NCBI RefSeq assembly: GCF_049676595.1
Contig: NZ_CP187259.1
Span: 1,178,001 to 1,242,000, forward strand
Reading direction: 5' to 3'
DNA from: Methanocella_A sp049676595
GTDB lineage: Archaea; Halobacteriota; Methanocellia; Methanocellales; Methanocellaceae
DNA: 64,000 nt
Of this stretch, positions 21,905-30,696 are shown in pieces. Position 1 is the first letter of the stretch, and each line of letters begins with the position of its first letter. The notes under the pieces are model-generated. The model did no database searches. It saw only the letters and a list, made by a program, of their open reading frames with translations, and was not told the origin of the DNA. The position numbers were made by a program, and so were the translations under genes.

Positions 21905-22613
21905 GCAAGAGCTACACTATTACGACCTGAATACCCACCCCTACCCGGAGGGCTCGAGTTCCGTCTCGAGAATGGCCCTCGAGGCCGGGAAACTGGGCCT
22001 GTCAGGGATCTGTGCTTCACCCCATCACGACTTCTACAATGCTAAGGAGCCGCTGCCGAAGGGCTTCCGGGTGCTCCGGGGGGTGGAAGTGGTGCCGGCA
22101 AACGCTAACGAAATGCGCCGGCTGGTAGAAAAGTACCGCAACCGGGTCGAAGTGCTCGCCGTCCACGGGGGCGACGAGGCGATCAACCGGGCCGCCTGCG
22201 AGGATGGCAGAGCCGACGTGCTCACCCACCCGCACGACGGCGGCAAGACCAGCGGCATCAACCACATCATAGCCAGGCTGGCAGCCGACAAGCAGGTCGC
22301 CATAGAGTTCAGCCTTAATCCGATCATTCACATCCGGGGCGGGACCCGGGTCCGCACCCTCTCCAGCTACCGGGCTAACTTTGCCCTCGTCAGAAAATAC
22401 GGGGCTCCCTACGTGATCACTTCCGGGGCTATGTCTCACTATGATTTGCGAGACGCCCGCAGCATGATCGCGATGGCGAGATTGTTCGGCCTGAACGAGG
22501 CCGAGGCGATCAAAGGCCTCACTTATTATCCTGAGCAGATCATCCGCCGGTCTTCGGCCGGCTACGTCATGGACGGCGTCGAGATAGTCGAGAAACAGGG
22601 AGGCGACGAATGA
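21891..22613 (+). CDS. rnp3: RNase P protein component 3 (Rpp30)
   Basis: A 240-residue TIM-barrel-like protein. YYDLNTHPYPEGSSS, GICASPHHDF, RGVEVVPANANEM, VLTHPHDG, the AIEFSLNPIIHIRGGTR stretch and ITSGAMSHYDLRDARSM match archaeal Rpp30. With Pop5, Rpp21 and Rpp29 it supports the catalytic RNA that trims tRNA 5' ends. It overlaps both neighbours, and Pop5 is immediately downstream, as expected for the Rpp30-Pop5 pair. Confidence 0.93.
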   Translation: MPASEQELHYYDLNTHPYPEGSSSVSRMALEAGKLGLSGICASPHHDFYNAKEPLPKGFRVLRGVEVVPANANEMRRLVEKYRNRVEVLAVHGGDEAINRAACEDGRADVLTHPHDGGKTSGINHIIARLAADKQVAIEFSLNPIIHIRGGTRVRTLSSYRANFALVRKYGAPYVITSGAMSHYDLRDARSMIAMARLFGLNEAEAIKGLTYYPEQIIRRSSAGYVMDGVEIVEKQGGDE

Positions 22614-23131
22614 AGATATTACCCTCTTCCCTGCGGGAAAAGAAGCGGTACATCGCTTTCAAGGTCATCACCGAGAGCGGCGATCCCGTCGACCGGAAGG
22701 TGCTGCTGGACGAGCTTTACTTCGCCACCCAGACCCTTCTGGGGGATGCCGGCAGCAGCGAGATCGGCTACAGGCTCATGGACTTCGACGGTATCCGGGG
22801 CATCATGCGGGTAAACCACGGGGCTGTGGAGCTTGCCAGGGCGGCTATTGCCACTGTGTATGTCATAAAAGGCACTCGCGCTCACATCTTTATCTCCGGC
22901 GTATCGGGTACGATACGGGCTGCAACAGAAAAATATATTGTTCCAGAAAACATAGCTTCCACTAATATCCTTTCTATACAAATTCGCCATGGGCGCATGT
23001 CCGGAATTGCAGTGAGGGAGAAGGGAGATGAAATTGATATTGTTCCGGACGAAAGGGAGGTGCTGAAACGCGGGAACACCCGCTATCTCAGCCTGACCTC
23101 TTCTGACACAGTAACTAATCAACAGGAGTGA
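22610..23131 (+). CDS. rnp2: RNase P protein component 2 (Pop5)
   Basis: A 173-residue RNP-fold protein. LREKKRYIAFKVI, the following ferredoxin-like strands (GYRLMDFDGIRGIMRVNH, ARAAIATVYVIKG) and the C-terminal half match archaeal Pop5, which binds Rpp30 and RNase P RNA. It is longer than many Pop5 proteins (about 120-150) because of a C-terminal extension after residue 135. The ATG overlaps the rpp30 stop. Confidence 0.9.
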   Translation: MKILPSSLREKKRYIAFKVITESGDPVDRKVLLDELYFATQTLLGDAGSSEIGYRLMDFDGIRGIMRVNHGAVELARAAIATVYVIKGTRAHIFISGVSGTIRAATEKYIVPENIASTNILSIQIRHGRMSGIAVREKGDEIDIVPDEREVLKRGNTRYLSLTSSDTVTNQQE

Positions 23132-23139
23132 AAGACAAG

Positions 23140-23913
23140 ATGCAGCAGATGACACCACAGATGATGGGCTACGACCGGGCTATCACCGTGTTCAGCCCAG
23201 ACGGCCGGCTGTTCCAGGTTCATTACGCGCAGGAGGCGGTCCGCAGGGGAGCGACCGTCATGGGCCTGAAATCGAAAGATGGCATCGCCCTGCTGGTGGA
23301 CAAGAGGATCTCCACCAAGCTGCTCGAGGCAGAATCTATTGAAAAAATCTTCAAGATCGACGATCACATAGGCGCCGTGGCCTCAGGCCTTGTGGCCGAC
23401 GGGCGCGCACTGGTCGACCGGGCACGCGTTGAAGCCCAGATTAACCACGTCACCTACGACGAGCCGATCAGCATCGGAATCTTAGCGAAGAAGATTTCTG
23501 ATCATATCCAGCAGCTCACCCAGTATGGCGGCATGAGGCCGTACGGCAGCGCCCTGCTTATCGCCGGCGTCGACGAGTCCGGCCAGCGCCTGTTTGAGAC
23601 TGACCCTTCCGGTGCCCTGTACGAGTACAAAGCTGTCTCCATAGGCGCCAACAGGAACACCGTCATGGAAATGCTGGAAAGCCAGTACCGGACAGATATG
23701 TCTCTGGAAGAGGCAGTCATCCTGGGCATCAAGGCCCTGTACAAGTCGATGGAAGCCAAGGCCGAGATCCCGACCATCGAGATCGGCATCATCGACGCGG
23801 CGACCCGCAAGTTCCGCAAGCTGTCGGAGAGCGAAGTCAAAGACTATATAGCAAAGGCAGATATAAAGAAGCCGGAAGCAGAAGCGGCGGCCAGGCCAGA
23901 GAGAGAAGAGTGA
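23140..23913 (+). CDS. psmA: Proteasome subunit alpha
   Basis: About 257 residues. The N-terminal gate segment MQQMTPQMMGYDRAITVFSP, GRLFQVHYAQEAV and RGATVMGLKSKDG identify a 20S alpha subunit, which forms the outer rings and controls entry of unfolded proteins. The C-terminal tail is charged (KKPEAEAAARPEREE). A GTG at 23128 is in frame but falls inside the AGGAG ribosome site, so ATG 23140 is taken. The beta subunit is not in the window; alpha subunits often sit in this exosome operon. Confidence 0.95.
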   Translation: MQQMTPQMMGYDRAITVFSPDGRLFQVHYAQEAVRRGATVMGLKSKDGIALLVDKRISTKLLEAESIEKIFKIDDHIGAVASGLVADGRALVDRARVEAQINHVTYDEPISIGILAKKISDHIQQLTQYGGMRPYGSALLIAGVDESGQRLFETDPSGALYEYKAVSIGANRNTVMEMLESQYRTDMSLEEAVILGIKALYKSMEAKAEIPTIEIGIIDAATRKFRKLSESEVKDYIAKADIKKPEAEAAARPEREE

Positions 23914-23919
23914 TCAAGT

Positions 23920-24615
23920 ATGGTGACGCTCGACAACGCGGTCGTAGCGAGGCTGAAGACTCACGGTGAGCACTTCGAGATCCTCGTCGACCCCGATGGT
24001 GCACAGGAACTAAAACGTGGTGCGCCGATCAAGATCGAGGATATCCTGGCCGTTGAAGACGTTTTCTCCAACGCGTCCAGGGGCGACCGGGTGCCGGAAG
24101 AAGACCTGGTGAAGGCCTTTGGTACCACCGTCGTTTTCGAGATCGCCCGCAAGATCATCACAGAAGGCGAGATCAACCTGACCGCCGAACAGAGGCACCG
24201 CATGATGGAAGAGAAGCGGCGCCAGGTGGTCACCTTTATATCTCGGAACGCGATCAACCCGCAAACTATGACTCCTCATCCGCCACAGCGCATCGAGCGT
24301 GCCATGGAAGAGGCGGGCGTCCACATCGATCTCACCAAATCAGTAGAAGAGAACGTCAACATAACGATGAAAGCCATTCGGCCCATCATCCCCATCCGCT
24401 TCGAGGAAGTCAAGATCGCCGTCAAGATACCCGGGAACTATGCACCCAGGGCTTTCGGGGAGATCACGGCTTTCGGCAAGCTTGTGCGCGATGAGTGGCA
24501 AAACAATGGCACATGGATTGGCGTTATCCAGATACCGGCGGGCATGCAGCCCGAATTTTACGATCTCGTCAACAAGCTGAGCAAGGGTGAGGCAGAGACC
24601 AAGCTGCTCCGCTGA
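23920..24615 (+). CDS. SBDS-family ribosome maturation protein
   Basis: A 231-residue three-domain protein: the FYSH domain (1-90, VARLKTHGEHFEILVDPDGA), a helical domain (EINLTAEQRHRMMEEKRRQVV, SRNAINPQTMTPHPPQRIERAM) and a ferredoxin-like C-terminal domain (about 165-231). Homologues release eIF6 from 60S subunits in late ribosome assembly. It starts 6 nt after psmA. Confidence 0.95.
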   Translation: MVTLDNAVVARLKTHGEHFEILVDPDGAQELKRGAPIKIEDILAVEDVFSNASRGDRVPEEDLVKAFGTTVVFEIARKIITEGEINLTAEQRHRMMEEKRRQVVTFISRNAINPQTMTPHPPQRIERAMEEAGVHIDLTKSVEENVNITMKAIRPIIPIRFEEVKIAVKIPGNYAPRAFGEITAFGKLVRDEWQNNGTWIGVIQIPAGMQPEFYDLVNKLSKGEAETKLLR

Positions 24616-24630
24616 GTAAGAGGAATAGAC

Positions 24631-25311
24631 ATGTCTGAAAGAGAACTGGTAGTTCCAGGCGATCTGCTCGGAGAGGACCCGAAACTCGCGAGCCACGGCA
24701 CTTATGTGCAGGACGGCAAAGTATACGCGGCCAACTTCGGCCTGGTAGACCGCCGGAACAGCATCAAAGTCATCCCATTATCGGGCAGGTACATTCCGGC
24801 CCGGGGCGACCTGGTCATCGGGAAGGTCACGGACGTGACGTTCTCCAACTGGATCGTCGACATAAACTCCCCCTACGAGGGCCTGCTCCATGCATCGGAG
24901 TACCCGGAGAGGGTGGACCAGAACAACATGACCAAGTACCTCCACGAAGGTGAGCTGATCATCGCCAAAATCTCCGACGTTGACCCGTCGATGAAGGTTG
25001 AGCTCACGCTGCGGGAGGAACACCTGAAAATTCTCAAGGACGGCAGGGTCATCGAGATCTCCCACGTGAAGATCCCAAGGGTGATCGGCCGCAATGGCTC
25101 CATGATTAAGATGCTCATGAAAGATTTAGATTGCAGCATTTTTGTCGGGCAGAACGGCAGGATATGGCTCAAGGGAGATGACAAGAAGGCAGACCTCGCC
25201 ATCCGCACCATCTTCAAGATCGAACGCGAGGCGCATACGTCGGGCCTGACTGACAAGATCAAGGAGTACCTGAAAAACGAGCTTGAAGTTATGAGGAATC
25301 AAAATGAGTAA
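24631..25311 (+). CDS. rrp4: Exosome RNA-binding subunit Rrp4
   Basis: A 226-residue cap subunit of the RNA exosome: an N-terminal domain (ELVVPGDLLGEDPKL), an S1 domain (about 65-140, PARGDLVIGKVTDVTFSNWIVDINSPYEGLLHASEY) and a KH domain (IPRVIGRNGSMIKMLM). It forms the RNA entry pore on the Rrp41/Rrp42 ring. It overlaps rrp41 by 8 nt. Confidence 0.95.
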   Translation: MSERELVVPGDLLGEDPKLASHGTYVQDGKVYAANFGLVDRRNSIKVIPLSGRYIPARGDLVIGKVTDVTFSNWIVDINSPYEGLLHASEYPERVDQNNMTKYLHEGELIIAKISDVDPSMKVELTLREEHLKILKDGRVIEISHVKIPRVIGRNGSMIKMLMKDLDCSIFVGQNGRIWLKGDDKKADLAIRTIFKIEREAHTSGLTDKIKEYLKNELEVMRNQNE

Positions 25312-26065
25312 GCCAGAGAAACTAATCGTGGATGGGAAGAGGCTGGACGGAAGAGGGCCGTTCGACTTACGCCCCATCAAGTTCCAGGCAGGAGTGCTCA
25401 AGCGTGCAGACGGCTCCTGCTATCTAGAGTTTGGCGGCAACAAGGTCATGGCCGCCGTGTACGGGCCCAGAGAAGTGCACCCGAGGCACCTGCAGCAGGC
25501 ATCTAACGCCATCGTACGCTACAGGTACAACATGGCATCGTTCTCCGTTGAAGAGAGGAAGAGGCCGGGGCCGGACCGGAGAAGCATCGAGATCTCCAAG
25601 GTCAGCAGAGAGGCGCTGGAGTCCGTCGTCCTTAAAGAGCTTTACCCCAGATCGGCTATCGACATCTTCGTCGAAATCCTGCAGGCCGACGCAGGCACCC
25701 GTGTTGCGGGCATCAACGCCGCATCGGTCGCGCTCGCAGACGCAGGCATCCCGATGAAGTGCCTGGTTTCTGCATGCGCAGTTGGTAAGGCAGATGACAC
25801 GATCGTGCTCGACCTCAACAAGGACGAGGACAACTACGGCCAGGCCGACCTGCCCATCGCTATGAACCAGTTCGGCGAAATTACGCTGTGCCAGATGGAC
25901 GGCCACCTGACCTCGGACGAGTTCAGCACCGCCATGAACATGGCCATCGAAGGCTGCAAGAAGCTCCACGAGCTGCAGAAGCAGGCGCTGGTCGAGAAGT
26001 ACGCGAGAGGCGTCGCCCCGATTGCAGTGGATGTTCCCGAAGCGGGAGGCGAGACCAATGAGTGA
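25304..26065 (+). CDS. rrp41: Exosome exonuclease Rrp41
   Basis: A 253-residue RNase PH-fold catalytic subunit (DGKRLDGRGPFDLRPIKFQAG, NKVMAAVYGPREVHPRHLQ, the RPGPDRRSIEISKVSREALESV active region). It shortens RNA 3' to 5' using phosphate, or adds tails in the reverse direction, in a hexameric ring with Rrp42. The stop overlaps the rrp42 start. Confidence 0.96.
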   Translation: MSKPEKLIVDGKRLDGRGPFDLRPIKFQAGVLKRADGSCYLEFGGNKVMAAVYGPREVHPRHLQQASNAIVRYRYNMASFSVEERKRPGPDRRSIEISKVSREALESVVLKELYPRSAIDIFVEILQADAGTRVAGINAASVALADAGIPMKCLVSACAVGKADDTIVLDLNKDEDNYGQADLPIAMNQFGEITLCQMDGHLTSDEFSTAMNMAIEGCKKLHELQKQALVEKYARGVAPIAVDVPEAGGETNE

Positions 26066-26840
26066 AGATGTTATCGCAGAAATCAAGCGAGACTATATAT
26101 ACAGCCTCGCCAATCAGGGTGACAGAGCGGACGGTCGTAAACTCGATGAGTTCCGCCCCATCTCAGTGGAGACCGGCGTAATCAACAAGGCCGAAGGCTC
26201 CGCCAGGGTCAAGATCGGCGACTCTCAGGTCGTCGTTGGTGTGAAAGTCCAGCCCGGCGAACCTTTCCCGGATACCCCGGACTCCGGTGTCATCATTACT
26301 AACCTGGAACTTGTGCCGCTGGCATCCCCGACGTTCGAAAGCGGTCCTCCGCGTGAGGACGCGATTGAGCTCGCACGTGTCGTAGACCGTGGGGTGCGCG
26401 AATCAGGCGCAATTGATTTATCTAAGTTATGTATTGAAAGTGGTCAGAAAGTCTGGATGGTCTTCATCGATGTCCACGTTCTGGACCACGATGGCAACCT
26501 GATGGATGCGGCCTCGCTCGGCGCTATCGCAGCGCTGAAGGCAACCAGGATCCCGAACTCCAAGTTTGGCCTCGGCGAGGACGTCAAGCTGCCCCTGAAC
26601 GACGTGCCAATCGGCGTTACGGCGATCAACATCGGCGGCGCAATCATGCTCGATCCGAGCCTGGACGAGGAAAGTGTAGCGCCCTGCAAGCTGACGGTGA
26701 TCACCAACAAGGAAGGCGCCATCTCGGGCATGCAGAAGAGCGGCGTTGGAACCCTGACGCCAGATCAGATTAATCACATCATTCGCCTTGCCAAAGAGAA
26801 GGCGAACGTACTCAGAGAAAAACTGGAGGGAATTCAGTAA
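26058..26840 (+). CDS. rrp42: Exosome subunit Rrp42
   Basis: A 260-residue non-catalytic RNase PH-fold partner of Rrp41 (GDRADGRKLDEFRPISVETGVI, SARVKIGDSQVVVGVKVQPGEP, EDAIELARVVDRGVRES). The frame extends upstream, but ATG 26058 with a GGAGGCGAG ribosome site gives the usual N-terminus MSEDVIAEIKRDYI. Its stop overlaps the L37Ae start (TAATG). Confidence 0.95.
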   Translation: MSEDVIAEIKRDYIYSLANQGDRADGRKLDEFRPISVETGVINKAEGSARVKIGDSQVVVGVKVQPGEPFPDTPDSGVIITNLELVPLASPTFESGPPREDAIELARVVDRGVRESGAIDLSKLCIESGQKVWMVFIDVHVLDHDGNLMDAASLGAIAALKATRIPNSKFGLGEDVKLPLNDVPIGVTAINIGGAIMLDPSLDEESVAPCKLTVITNKEGAISGMQKSGVGTLTPDQINHIIRLAKEKANVLREKLEGIQ

Positions 26841-27130
26841 TGGTAACAAAAAGTGCAAAGGGAAGGAAGACCCGCAGCGCAGGCCGTTTCGGCTGCAGGT
26901 ACGGCCGTAAGGCACGCAACCTGGTCGCCGACATCGAAGGGAACATGAGGCAGGCTCACAAGTGCCCGAAGTGCGGACGCATGTCCGTATGGAGAGAGGG
27001 CACCGGCATCTGGTCCTGCATCAAGTGCAAGTACTCGTACACTGGCGGCACCTACCTGCCCCAGACCCCGAGCGGCAAGACGGCAGCCCGCACCATCAGC
27101 AAGCTCGCGACCACTGTCAAGGGTGAGTAA
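26840..27130 (+). CDS. rpl37ae: Large-subunit ribosomal protein L37Ae
   Basis: A 96-residue zinc-ribbon ribosomal protein: KGRKTRSAGRFGCRYGRKAR, then CPKCG at about 43-47 and CIKCKYSYTGG at about 62-72 form the four-Cys zinc site. It lies between rrp42 and rpoP, its usual position in methanogen exosome operons. Confidence 0.95.
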   Translation: MVTKSAKGRKTRSAGRFGCRYGRKARNLVADIEGNMRQAHKCPKCGRMSVWREGTGIWSCIKCKYSYTGGTYLPQTPSGKTAARTISKLATTVKGE

Positions 27131-27133
27131 TCG

Positions 27134-27271
27134 ATGGTTTACAAGTGTGCACACTGCAAGCAGACCGTAGAGGTCGACAAAGACATGAAGGGCGTACGCT
27201 GTCAGTACTGCGGCCACCGTATACTGATCAAAGAGCGGCCGACCACCATCAAAAGAGTGCCCGCCGCTTAA
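27134..27271 (+). CDS. rpoP: RNA polymerase subunit P (Rpo12)
   Basis: A 45-residue zinc-binding subunit of archaeal RNA polymerase. CAHC at residues 5-8 and CQYCG at 23-27 form the metal site, and the conserved RILIKERP segment follows. It starts 3 nt after the L37Ae stop with GGTGAG as ribosome site. Confidence 0.95.
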   Translation: MVYKCAHCKQTVEVDKDMKGVRCQYCGHRILIKERPTTIKRVPAA

Positions 27272-27292
27272 GGCGCGGGTGCTGGCAGCATA

Positions 27293-27538
27293 ATGCACAC
27301 ACTATCGGTCGAGTTTGAGCTCGGGCGCCTGGCTCAGCCAGCTTTTGAATCTTTGCGCCCTGAGCTGCAGGCTATACCATCGGAGCGCTCGAAAGTATCG
27401 CTGGAACTATCCGGCGATACCCTGAAGCTCTTCGTCGTCGCCGAAGACGTTGTCTCACTGAGGGCAGCCATCAATACCTGGCTCCGCCTCATCAAGATCG
27501 CAGAGGACATGTTTAATACCAGGGTGACTTCATCATGA
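27293..27538 (+). CDS. KEOPS complex subunit Pcc1
   Basis: An 81-residue protein whose fold pattern (SVEFELG, ARPAFESLRPE-like helix, SLELSGDTLKLFVVAEDVVSLRAAINTWLRLIKIAEDM) matches Pcc1. Pcc1 dimerises in KEOPS with Kae1, Bud32 and Cgi121 for t6A synthesis on tRNA. It overlaps prefoldin beta by 4 nt, a conserved archaeal order. Confidence 0.88.
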   Translation: MHTLSVEFELGRLAQPAFESLRPELQAIPSERSKVSLELSGDTLKLFVVAEDVVSLRAAINTWLRLIKIAEDMFNTRVTSS

Positions 27539-27915
27539 ACGAACTACCACCGCAGATCCAGAACCAGCTGGCCCAGATTCAGCAGGTGCAGCAGCAGGCG
27601 CAGGCCCTGATGCAGCAGAAGGCTCAGGTCGAAATGCTGCTCAGGGAGACTGAGCGCGCTTTCGAAGAGCTCCAGAAGACCGAAGAGGGCGCCGAAGTCT
27701 ACAAGGGCGCAGGCGAGCTCCTGATCAAGGCCAGGCGGGAGGATGTGCTCAAGGACCTCGAGGAAAAGAAGGACAACTTCGACGTCCGCCTCAAGTCTCT
27801 CAGCCGCCAGGAGGAACGCCTCCAGGCACGGTTCAACCAGCTCCAGGAACAGCTTAAGTCCGCGCTGGGCAAGATGCAGGGCCAGGGCCCCGCAACGGGC
27901 GGCCGGGCCGAGTAA
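27535..27915 (+). CDS. pfdB: Prefoldin subunit beta
   Basis: A 126-residue protein of two long coiled-coil helices joined by a beta hairpin (EVYKGAGELLIKARRED in the middle) with a Gln-rich start (IQNQLAQIQQVQQQAQALMQ). Prefoldin holds unfolded chains and passes them to the thermosome, which is encoded at 3.7-5.4 kb. Confidence 0.95.
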   Translation: MNELPPQIQNQLAQIQQVQQQAQALMQQKAQVEMLLRETERAFEELQKTEEGAEVYKGAGELLIKARREDVLKDLEEKKDNFDVRLKSLSRQEERLQARFNQLQEQLKSALGKMQGQGPATGGRAE

Positions 27916-27931
27916 ACGGCTGAGTTAGCAT

Positions 27932-28171
27932 ATGCAAGAAGAAGAGATCATCGACGCGGTCTACCAGGCCGTCGTCGATCACATCTATTCTGTCGTCCCC
28001 GCCAAAAGGGTAGTCGACCTGGACATTTCCATCGGCATCGAAGGCAAGGACCTTACCATCGATATCACGCTGGTTACCGACCGTACCCAGGAGATCGACC
28101 AGAAAACCATCGAAGAAGCCATCAAGGTCGCGACCGAAAAGGCCGACGAGCTAATGGCCAAAAACGCTTAA
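27932..28171 (+). CDS. DUF3194-family protein
   Basis: A 79-residue acidic protein (YQAVVDHIYSVVPAKRVVDLDI, EGKDLTIDITL) typical of DUF3194. This family is found next to prefoldin beta in archaea and has unknown function. It is the last gene of the fourteen-gene operon and is followed by TTTTTCC. Confidence 0.8.
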   Translation: MQEEEIIDAVYQAVVDHIYSVVPAKRVVDLDISIGIEGKDLTIDITLVTDRTQEIDQKTIEEAIKVATEKADELMAKNA

Positions 28172-28228
28172 TTTTTCCATTCACTAGTTTGACTACCAAC
28201 GCCTGCAGTATGCGCTTCTTTTTGTTTA

Positions 28229-29040
28229 CAACGGTGGCACGGCTCCTAAACCCGACAACAGGAGCGCAGATGTTCTAACCACGGCGGCACAGCGACACGG
28301 CGACAATTCGAGTAACGATGACAGGATGGTTATTTGAACCACGGCGGCACGGCGACACAGAGACAACCCGTACTCGAATAACAAGGCTCTCTTTTTATTG
28401 ATCCACGGCGGCACGGCGGGCTGAGGACACGGAGACAAATATATTTTGCTTCATTAAGGATATTAAACGAAAGTCCGGCTGAATCGATTGGATAGTAAGC
28501 ATATGATTAATGCTCTGTCTTGGTGTCGCCGTGGACCTAAAAAAGAGTTCACTTATACCGGTTTATGAATGTCTTGGTGTCGCCGTGCTGCTGTGTTGCA
28601 TTATTCTTATCTTCATGTTCGCCTTTTGAACGCCTGCAGTCGCAGGCGTTCTCGAGGCGATGCGATGACGATCGCTGCGCTGTGCCAGGATCACAGATTG
28701 AAACGGATTGCACTGATTTCACAGATGACCTTAGAATAAAATCGGTAGACGGCAAATCCATTTCTCATCGATTAGAATCTGTGCAATCTGTGGCATCTGT
28801 CAGAATCATCAGATTCTGCGTAATCTGTGATCCTGGCACAGCGCAGCGATCGTCTTGCTGAGTCACTCCACCTGCAATAGCTCGGCCCAAAGAAGAGAAA
28901 ATGAATTATGCAACACAGCACCGCCGTGCCGCCGTGGTTCAAATATTTAATCTACTGTAGTCCGGATAAGGGGCCGTGCCGCCGTGGTTGAAATAACCAG
29001 GTGGTTTGTTTTGAGTCGGTCCGCCTCCGTGCCGCCGTGG
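28229..29040 (+). repeat. Two-armed intergenic repeat element, copy C (interrupted)
   Basis: The left arm (28229-28436) has four units beginning ACGGTGGCAC or CCACGGCGGCAC. The centre contains AATCGATTGGATAGTAAGC and the conserved GTGTCGCCGTGGACCTAAA. The right arm begins near 28572, is broken by another inverted element (28667-28854) and resumes at about 28918 with GCCGCCGTGGTT units. It separates the convergent DUF3194 and FetB-like genes. No gene is supported in this 880-nt space. Confidence 0.8.
28667..28854. repeat. Nested inverted element with perfect 33-bp terminal repeats
   Basis: Positions 28667-28699 and 28822-28854 are exact reverse complements; each arm's outer part reads GACGATCGCTGCGCTGTGCC. 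The inside carries 9-bp steps of the CACAGATTG / GCACTGATT type on both arms. A separate palindrome, ACGCCTGC-AGTC-GCAGGCGT (28629-28648), lies just outside. It is inserted within the right arm of copy C. Confidence 0.85.
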
Positions 29041-29054
29041 TGAGTAATATACGA

Positions 29055-29810
29055 TCATAACGCATCTTCTCTGAGTTGTAGCGCTTTCGTGAAAAAGCTC
29101 GAAGTGGCATAATACAGAAGGATATTGGCCGAGATCATCCCTGTCAGGAATATGGCGATGAAGATGCTGACCTGTATGGCTGCGGCCTGCACTGGGTCGG
29201 AGCCGCTGAGGAGCATGCCTGTCATGACGCCGGGTATCCAGACGAGGCCCAGGTTTTTCATGTTGTCTATCGAAGGGATAAGCGCTGACAGTATGCCTTG
29301 CTTTAAACTGTGTTCCGTGGCCATGCGAGGCGACGTTCCCAGCGCCAGGTATGCCTCGACTTCGCCTCTGCGATTGCGTAGCTCTCCTCTGTAGCGGTCG
29401 ATGGCGAGGGAGCTGACGTTCATGGCATTGCCTATGAAGATACTGCCAGTTGGTATCAGGTACCTCGGCTCGAGGGGAAAGATCCCGAGCAGGAAAAAGG
29501 GGACTACCATCGCCATCGATGTGACGGCTATCGAGACTACTGCGGCTGGAAAGATAAGTTCCAGCTTGCCTGCCCTTGTATACGTGGTATAGCCTGCCAC
29601 GGCGGCCATGGCGAGCAGAATCAGGAGACTCCAGTAAACTGGCAGGTTGAACATCAGGATGATGACGGACGATAAGATAAGTATCTGGACGATCGCCCGG
29701 GCACCGGAAATGGTGACTTCTTTCCAGATGTGGTACCTCGCTGCCAGCACTGCAGCCAGAAGTAGCAGGGCGATGGCAAGCCCGAATCCCAGTACTATGA
29801 CCTCAACCAT
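29055..29810 (-). CDS. FetB-like (UPF0014) ABC transporter permease
   Basis: A 251-residue membrane protein with about six or seven hydrophobic segments. The family core is ARYHIWKEVTISGARAIVQI, GNAMNVSSLAIDRYRGEL, LALGTSPRMATEH and NLGLVWIPGVMTGMLLSGSDP. The UPF0014/FetB family works with FetA; in E. coli FetAB is implicated in iron export. Its start overlaps the end of the ATPase gene by 8 nt. Iron as substrate here is inference. Confidence 0.85.
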   Translation of the reverse strand: MVEVIVLGFGLAIALLLLAAVLAARYHIWKEVTISGARAIVQILILSSVIILMFNLPVYWSLLILLAMAAVAGYTTYTRAGKLELIFPAAVVSIAVTSMAMVVPFFLLGIFPLEPRYLIPTGSIFIGNAMNVSSLAIDRYRGELRNRRGEVEAYLALGTSPRMATEHSLKQGILSALIPSIDNMKNLGLVWIPGVMTGMLLSGSDPVQAAAIQVSIFIAIFLTGMISANILLYYATSSFFTKALQLREDAL

Positions 29811-30474
29811 GCTCTTCCCTCAGCTTGCCGTCCTCCAGGACGTAATTGTGACGGGATATCCTCCTTGCCTGTGCTTGGTCATGTGTCACCCACAGCATTG
29901 TCAGGTGACGCTCTGACTGTAATCGCAAGAGCAGGCTCTCCACCTTTTCGGCCGAAGCTTTATCCAGCGCCGAGGTCGGCTCGTCCAATAATAGAGCTTC
30001 GGGCTTGTTGGCCAGTGCCCTGGCGATGCAGACCCTCTGTTTCTCGCCCACTGAGAGGTGGGCTGCATCTGCATCCATGAGCTCGCCGGGTATCGCGGCC
30101 TCGGCTGCCAGCGCTTCGATGTCCGCGTCCGTGTTCCAGAGTTTCGTTCCAAAAGCGAGATTATCCCTGACGCTGCCTTTGAAGACGACCGGTATCTGGA
30201 ATACCATGCCCACCCGTCTCCGGAGCTCTCTGGGATCGTAATCCTTGATGTTTGCCGAGTCGAGGAGAATTGTGCCAGAATCAGCCTCAGTCAGCCGGTT
30301 TATCAGCCGCAGCAGGGTCGATTTGCCCGCTCCAGACGGTCCCATGATGGTGATGAGCTCTCCTTTGAGGACATTGAGGTTCACACCTCGCAATATCTCC
30401 GATCGGACCGATGTTCCCGCCTGCCTGGTAACGGTCCTGTACACGTTCCGGAGTTCGATGTGGGGCTCTGCCAT
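29803..30474 (-). CDS. FetA-like ABC transporter ATP-binding protein
   Basis: A 223-residue ABC ATPase: Walker A GPSGAGKS at about 44-51, Q-loop VFQIPVVFKGSV, a signature read as LSVGEKQRV (G-to-V at the second position of LSGGE), Walker B ALLLDEPTSALD, and the switch His in LWVTHDQ. It sits directly upstream of the UPF0014 permease, overlapping it, so the pair forms one transporter. Confidence 0.88.
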   Translation of the reverse strand: MAEPHIELRNVYRTVTRQAGTSVRSEILRGVNLNVLKGELITIMGPSGAGKSTLLRLINRLTEADSGTILLDSANIKDYDPRELRRRVGMVFQIPVVFKGSVRDNLAFGTKLWNTDADIEALAAEAAIPGELMDADAAHLSVGEKQRVCIARALANKPEALLLDEPTSALDKASAEKVESLLLRLQSERHLTMLWVTHDQAQARRISRHNYVLEDGKLREEHG

Positions 30475-30605
30475 GGGGGTATCACGACATGAGACTGTGG
30501 TATTTTCGGGGATATCACTTTTAATCCCTGAGCGGGCGAAAAGTCGGGGAGTCCGGCGTAGAGCCCGTATGATCGCCGGGAGAAGAAGTCGTTAAATAGA
30601 ATAGG

Positions 30606-30628
30606 GCGGCGGTGTAATGGCCCGCCGC
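30606..30628. other. GC-rich hairpin upstream of the FetA-like gene
   Basis: GCGGCGG and CCGCCGC form a 7-bp stem with a 9-nt loop about 130 nt upstream of the ATPase start, just before the tandem repeats. Function unknown. Confidence 0.35.
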
Positions 30629-30696
30629 TGCCATGTTCCCTTTTGCAATACCTCATGCAGCTGCTACACTGCACCAAACAAATTTAACGGTGCCAA

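Noticed and set aside
23128..23139. GTG 23128 as the PsmA start
   Set aside because: It lies within the AGGAG ribosome site; ATG 23140 gives the expected N-terminus.
28565..28861. Open frames of 60-100 codons inside the repeat blocks (also near 6768-7052, 30781-31005 and 49495-49729)
   Set aside because: They translate repeat units (cysteine/arginine-rich or repeated peptides), have no ribosome site, and shift frame between copies.
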